Assembly (NCBI GenBank): GCA_910585745.1
Contig: CAJUFM010000045.1
Coordinates: 1 to 24,103 of the forward strand
Origin: an uncultured Eubacterium sp.
GTDB taxonomy: Bacteria > Bacillota > Clostridia > Lachnospirales > Lachnospiraceae
Length of the DNA: 24,103 nucleotides
Reading direction: 5' to 3'
Of this stretch, positions 21,707 through 24,103 are shown piece by piece. The notes beneath the pieces are model-generated. The model did not search any database. It was not told the origin of the DNA and saw nothing but the letters and a program-made list of their open reading frames with translations. The stretch's first letter is position 1. Each line of letters opens with the position of its first letter. Both the position numbers and the translations under genes were made by a program.

Positions 21707-24103
21707 TTATTCTCCACCTCCTGTCTTAAGGGTTACAAAATCTCTCTGTGGAATCGTCTTTCCGTTATAATCATAATCTGCATAATTATAATTTACAATA
21801 ACTGCTTTCCCACTTTCGTAGGTCGTCTTGAAAACTCCACTGGCAAGTTTTTCGTGGGCCACAATGAACTGGCTGTAAATGTCGCCGAGATTGCTGTTAA
21901 ACTTATTATAAAGCTCGATAGCAGAATCTTTCCAATCCATGAAATTACATGCATAATATTGTGTATTCTCACCATCCTGAAGCACACTGGTGGGTGCATC
22001 CATAAAGGTGTAGTACAACCCGGCCCCTGTCTCCGCTGACTTCAGGATCATATCCGTCTGATCTTCGGAAAGATTTATGGCACTTCCTGAGTAATTTACC
22101 AGACCGTGAAGAGCAATCTGATAAAATGGAACGCTCTCATCAATGATGTTCACTGCCCTGGCGTCAATATCCATATCTGTCACATAATCAGAGTATGGTA
22201 CAGCATATTGATTACCGGAAGCTGTCATCACAAGACTTCCACTCTCTTTCAGAGCTTTCATCTTATCAATCTGCATATTCATGGAGGCTTCCCTGGAAAC
22301 TCTTGCCTTCGGATTATAGTCTCCGGCAAGGGTATTTCCCACGTCCTCAAATCCAATATTATTTACACCGAGAGCTGATATCTCTGACAGATAATTATCG
22401 ATATTCTCAATGGTATAAGAGGGTTTTACAAGATAATACATTTCACACAAGGTATATTCTTCGTTTGTCTGATATACGATGGGATCCAGTGTATACAGCT
22501 CGCAGATCTCACGGCTTACAAACTTCGCCGCATCCCGGTTTACGCTAAATCCGTCAAGCATCTTATCTTTCATGACATACATGAACTTAGCATTCAGGAA
22601 AAGGTCAAGTCCCGCTGTGCTGGCAGCATAGGTTGCAAGACTCTTGATATCAGATTTACTTCCAAGTCTTCCCACCAGACTTACCTTTGCTGCAGATTTC
22701 TGTTTCACTCCTGTATTGAACCATCCCGTATATTTTGCACTCAGATCCTCCACACCAGCACCCTTGAGCTGTTTTAATATTTCTTCTGCCTCCGAGTATT
22801 TTGTCAGTGCCTGGGAACGAGTAACCGGATATCCAAGAATATGCTCCACGTTATCTACCGCACCGATCAATTCCACTGCCATCGGCACCGTTGTATTTTC
22901 TTTCTTCACCAGCTCCGGATAGCGGTCCATCAGATATTCACGATATCCTTTTGCCAGACTCACATAATCTGTGGCGTCTGAAAAGATATAGCGCTGTGTC
23001 AGATTTTCCTTCGGCAGCCCCGCCTCAAAGGAACGAACTGTAGTATCCGACTTTTTGGAAATATCCATATCTTCACCGTGGATCATCTTATATACAAAGC
23101 GTCCATAGTTATATCCATTTTCTTTTCCGGCAATATCTGACTCTACGCTGGAATAAGAACTTCCTTCCTCTCCAACACAGATAAAGGAACTCTTTTCCGT
23201 CTCATTGGAGACTGCAAATAACGGGAATGAAGCTTTGGATTCATCTACCACCATTTTCCGGCTGATACCATAGTCCCATCCGTACATTTCACTCAGGTAT
23301 TTCTGCTGGCCGGTCTTACCATTATTAAAGTTAATGATTCCTCCCATGCCATCCGGTACAAGAACATAACCTTTTTCTTCTGAATTTCCTGCTCCCATAT
23401 AAGGAAGAACAGCAAGTTCTACAATCGGGTAAGTCTGGTTGTATTCAATCTTTTCCATAGGAACCTTAACGACCAGATCCCCATCATCCAGAATATACTG
23501 GATCGTAATGTCGAAAATAGGTTTACCACTGTTTCTGGAAACTTTATAAGGCTCGCTGTCCTTATTCCTCTCCTCTTCGGTATACCCTATTTTGGTAAAG
23601 ATCTGCTCCATGGATTTTGCCTTGGAATCCGTGATCTTCTCCGACAGATAGTAAACAGACTCATCTTTCAGATCCGGAAACATCTCCAGTGCGATCTGAA
23701 GCTCTGTGTCATCTTCTGACTCATCCAGATCCTCGTAATTGTAATATACATAATTACGTTTTACAGATTTTTGTTCTGACTCGGACATTTTTTCCAGATA
23801 ATTATTCATCTTGGACTCTTTGATCACCAGCGGACAAACAAATAATTTTTCCAGATCTCCGATAGTATAGTGTACATCAATCTGTGTATCGCTTACCTTC
23901 TCAATCTTATAATTGCCATCTGCAATCGAGGCGTTAAAGTTATTGATTACTTTCTGCGTATCTGTGCTGTTGGAATAGGTAAGGACCATGGTAGACTTCA
24001 ATACATCTTTAAGCTGCCCTTTTGCATTCGCGTATTTTTCCACATCCTCCCCAGAAGGATTTGAAGTAAAGACTTTATTATGTACTTTGTCCTTTAACAC
24101 AAA
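21707..24103 (-). CDS. Large DUF5696-like protein of unknown function (5' end beyond the right edge)
   Basis: An open frame of 798 visible codons ends at 21707 and remains open at the window edge; the GTG at 24100 is probably internal, since the frame continues upstream and no Shine-Dalgarno can be seen. A signal peptide, expected for this type, would lie outside. The visible part has a beta-rich N-terminal half (about residues 1-420) with many charged residues, then an alternating helix/strand half (about 420-780) that looks like a TIM barrel (for example SEAEEILKQLKGAGVEDLSA, GVNNIGFEDVGN, and QIDKMKALKESG). From overall pattern I assign it to DUF5696 proteins, which often sit beside sugar ABC operons; a glycosidase role is a guess from fold likeness. 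It is first in this visible operon and abuts the MalF-type gene without a gap. Confidence 0.7.
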   Translation of the reverse strand, partial: FVLKDKVHNKVFTSNPSGEDVEKYANAKGQLKDVLKSTMVLTYSNSTDTQKVINNFNASIADGNYKIEKVSDTQIDVHYTIGDLEKLFVCPLVIKESKMNNYLEKMSESEQKSVKRNYVYYNYEDLDESEDDTELQIALEMFPDLKDESVYYLSEKITDSKAKSMEQIFTKIGYTEEERNKDSEPYKVSRNSGKPIFDITIQYILDDGDLVVKVPMEKIEYNQTYPIVELAVLPYMGAGNSEEKGYVLVPDGMGGIINFNNGKTGQQKYLSEMYGWDYGISRKMVVDESKASFPLFAVSNETEKSSFICVGEEGSSYSSVESDIAGKENGYNYGRFVYKMIHGEDMDISKKSDTTVRSFEAGLPKENLTQRYIFSDATDYVSLAKGYREYLMDRYPELVKKENTTVPMAVELIGAVDNVEHILGYPVTRSQALTKYSEAEEILKQLKGAGVEDLSAKYTGWFNTGVKQKSAAKVSLVGRLGSKSDIKSLATYAASTAGLDLFLNAKFMYVMKDKMLDGFSVNRDAAKFVSREICELYTLDPIVYQTNEEYTLCEMYYLVKPSYTIENIDNYLSEISALGVNNIGFEDVGNTLAGDYNPKARVSREASMNMQIDKMKALKESGSLVMTASGNQYAVPYSDYVTDMDIDARAVNIIDESVPFYQIALHGLVNYSGSAINLSEDQTDMILKSAETGAGLYYTFMDAPTSVLQDGENTQYYACNFMDWKDSAIELYNKFNSNLGDIYSQFIVAHEKLASGVFKTTYESGKAVIVNYNYADYDYNGKTIPQRDFVTLKTGGGE

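Noticed and set aside
24098..24100. GTG as start codon of the DUF5696-like gene
   Set aside because: The frame stays open through the preceding codon to the window edge, no Shine-Dalgarno is visible, and no signal peptide follows; the gene most likely starts beyond the window.

Overview
The window looks like chromosomal DNA of a motile, spore-forming anaerobic Firmicute, most likely a plant-fibre-degrading Lachnospiraceae member (Roseburia/Eubacterium/Butyrivibrio type). The evidence is a flagellar operon, a sporulation sigma factor G, CodY, and a glucuronoxylan-utilisation locus with an ABC sugar importer that has no ATPase of its own. The genus is inferred from gene content, not measured. 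Almost every gene is on the minus strand; only sigG is on the plus strand. There is no rRNA, tRNA, CRISPR array, prophage or insertion sequence, and no gene-free stretch longer than about 190 bases.

Region 1 (1-3376, minus): the start of the main flagellar operon, read right to left as flgB-flgC-fliE-fliF-fliG. These are rod proteins, the rod/MS-ring adaptor, the MS ring and the switch protein; fliG runs off the left edge. Region 2 (3533-9169, minus): comM (TTG start), dprA, topA and codY, feeding into the flagellar genes. This is the same backbone order as in Bacillus subtilis (dprA-topA-...-codY-flgB-flgC-fliE-fliF-fliG), without the trmFO, xerC and clpQY genes that lie between topA and codY there. 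Good sigma-A-type promoters can be read upstream of comM (inside the nrdR 3' end) and upstream of codY (overlapping the topA stop).

Region 3 (9257-11089): nrdR and a ylmC/ymxH PRC-barrel gene on the minus strand diverge from sigG on the plus strand. A strong hairpin terminator follows sigG and probably works in both directions, also closing the sugar cluster that arrives from the right.

Region 4 (11117-24103, minus): a carbohydrate cluster, in transcription order a large DUF5696-like protein (5' end beyond the window), MalF-like permease, MalG-like permease, lipoprotein solute-binding protein, GH3 beta-xylosidase/glucosidase, GH67 alpha-glucuronidase, mannonate dehydratase uxuA and fructuronate reductase uxuB. 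The inferred pathway is import of (methyl)glucuronic-acid-substituted xylo-oligosaccharides, cytoplasmic removal of the uronic acid by GH67 and of xylose by GH3, then uronate catabolism by UxuB and UxuA towards 2-keto-3-deoxygluconate. Glucuronate isomerase, KDG kinase/aldolase, the transport ATPase and a regulator are not in the window.

The least explained parts are the DUF5696-like protein and a multi-hairpin, REP-like block between the MalG permease and the binding-protein gene. Short sequence words of that block recur in a terminator-like hairpin on the other side of the binding-protein gene.
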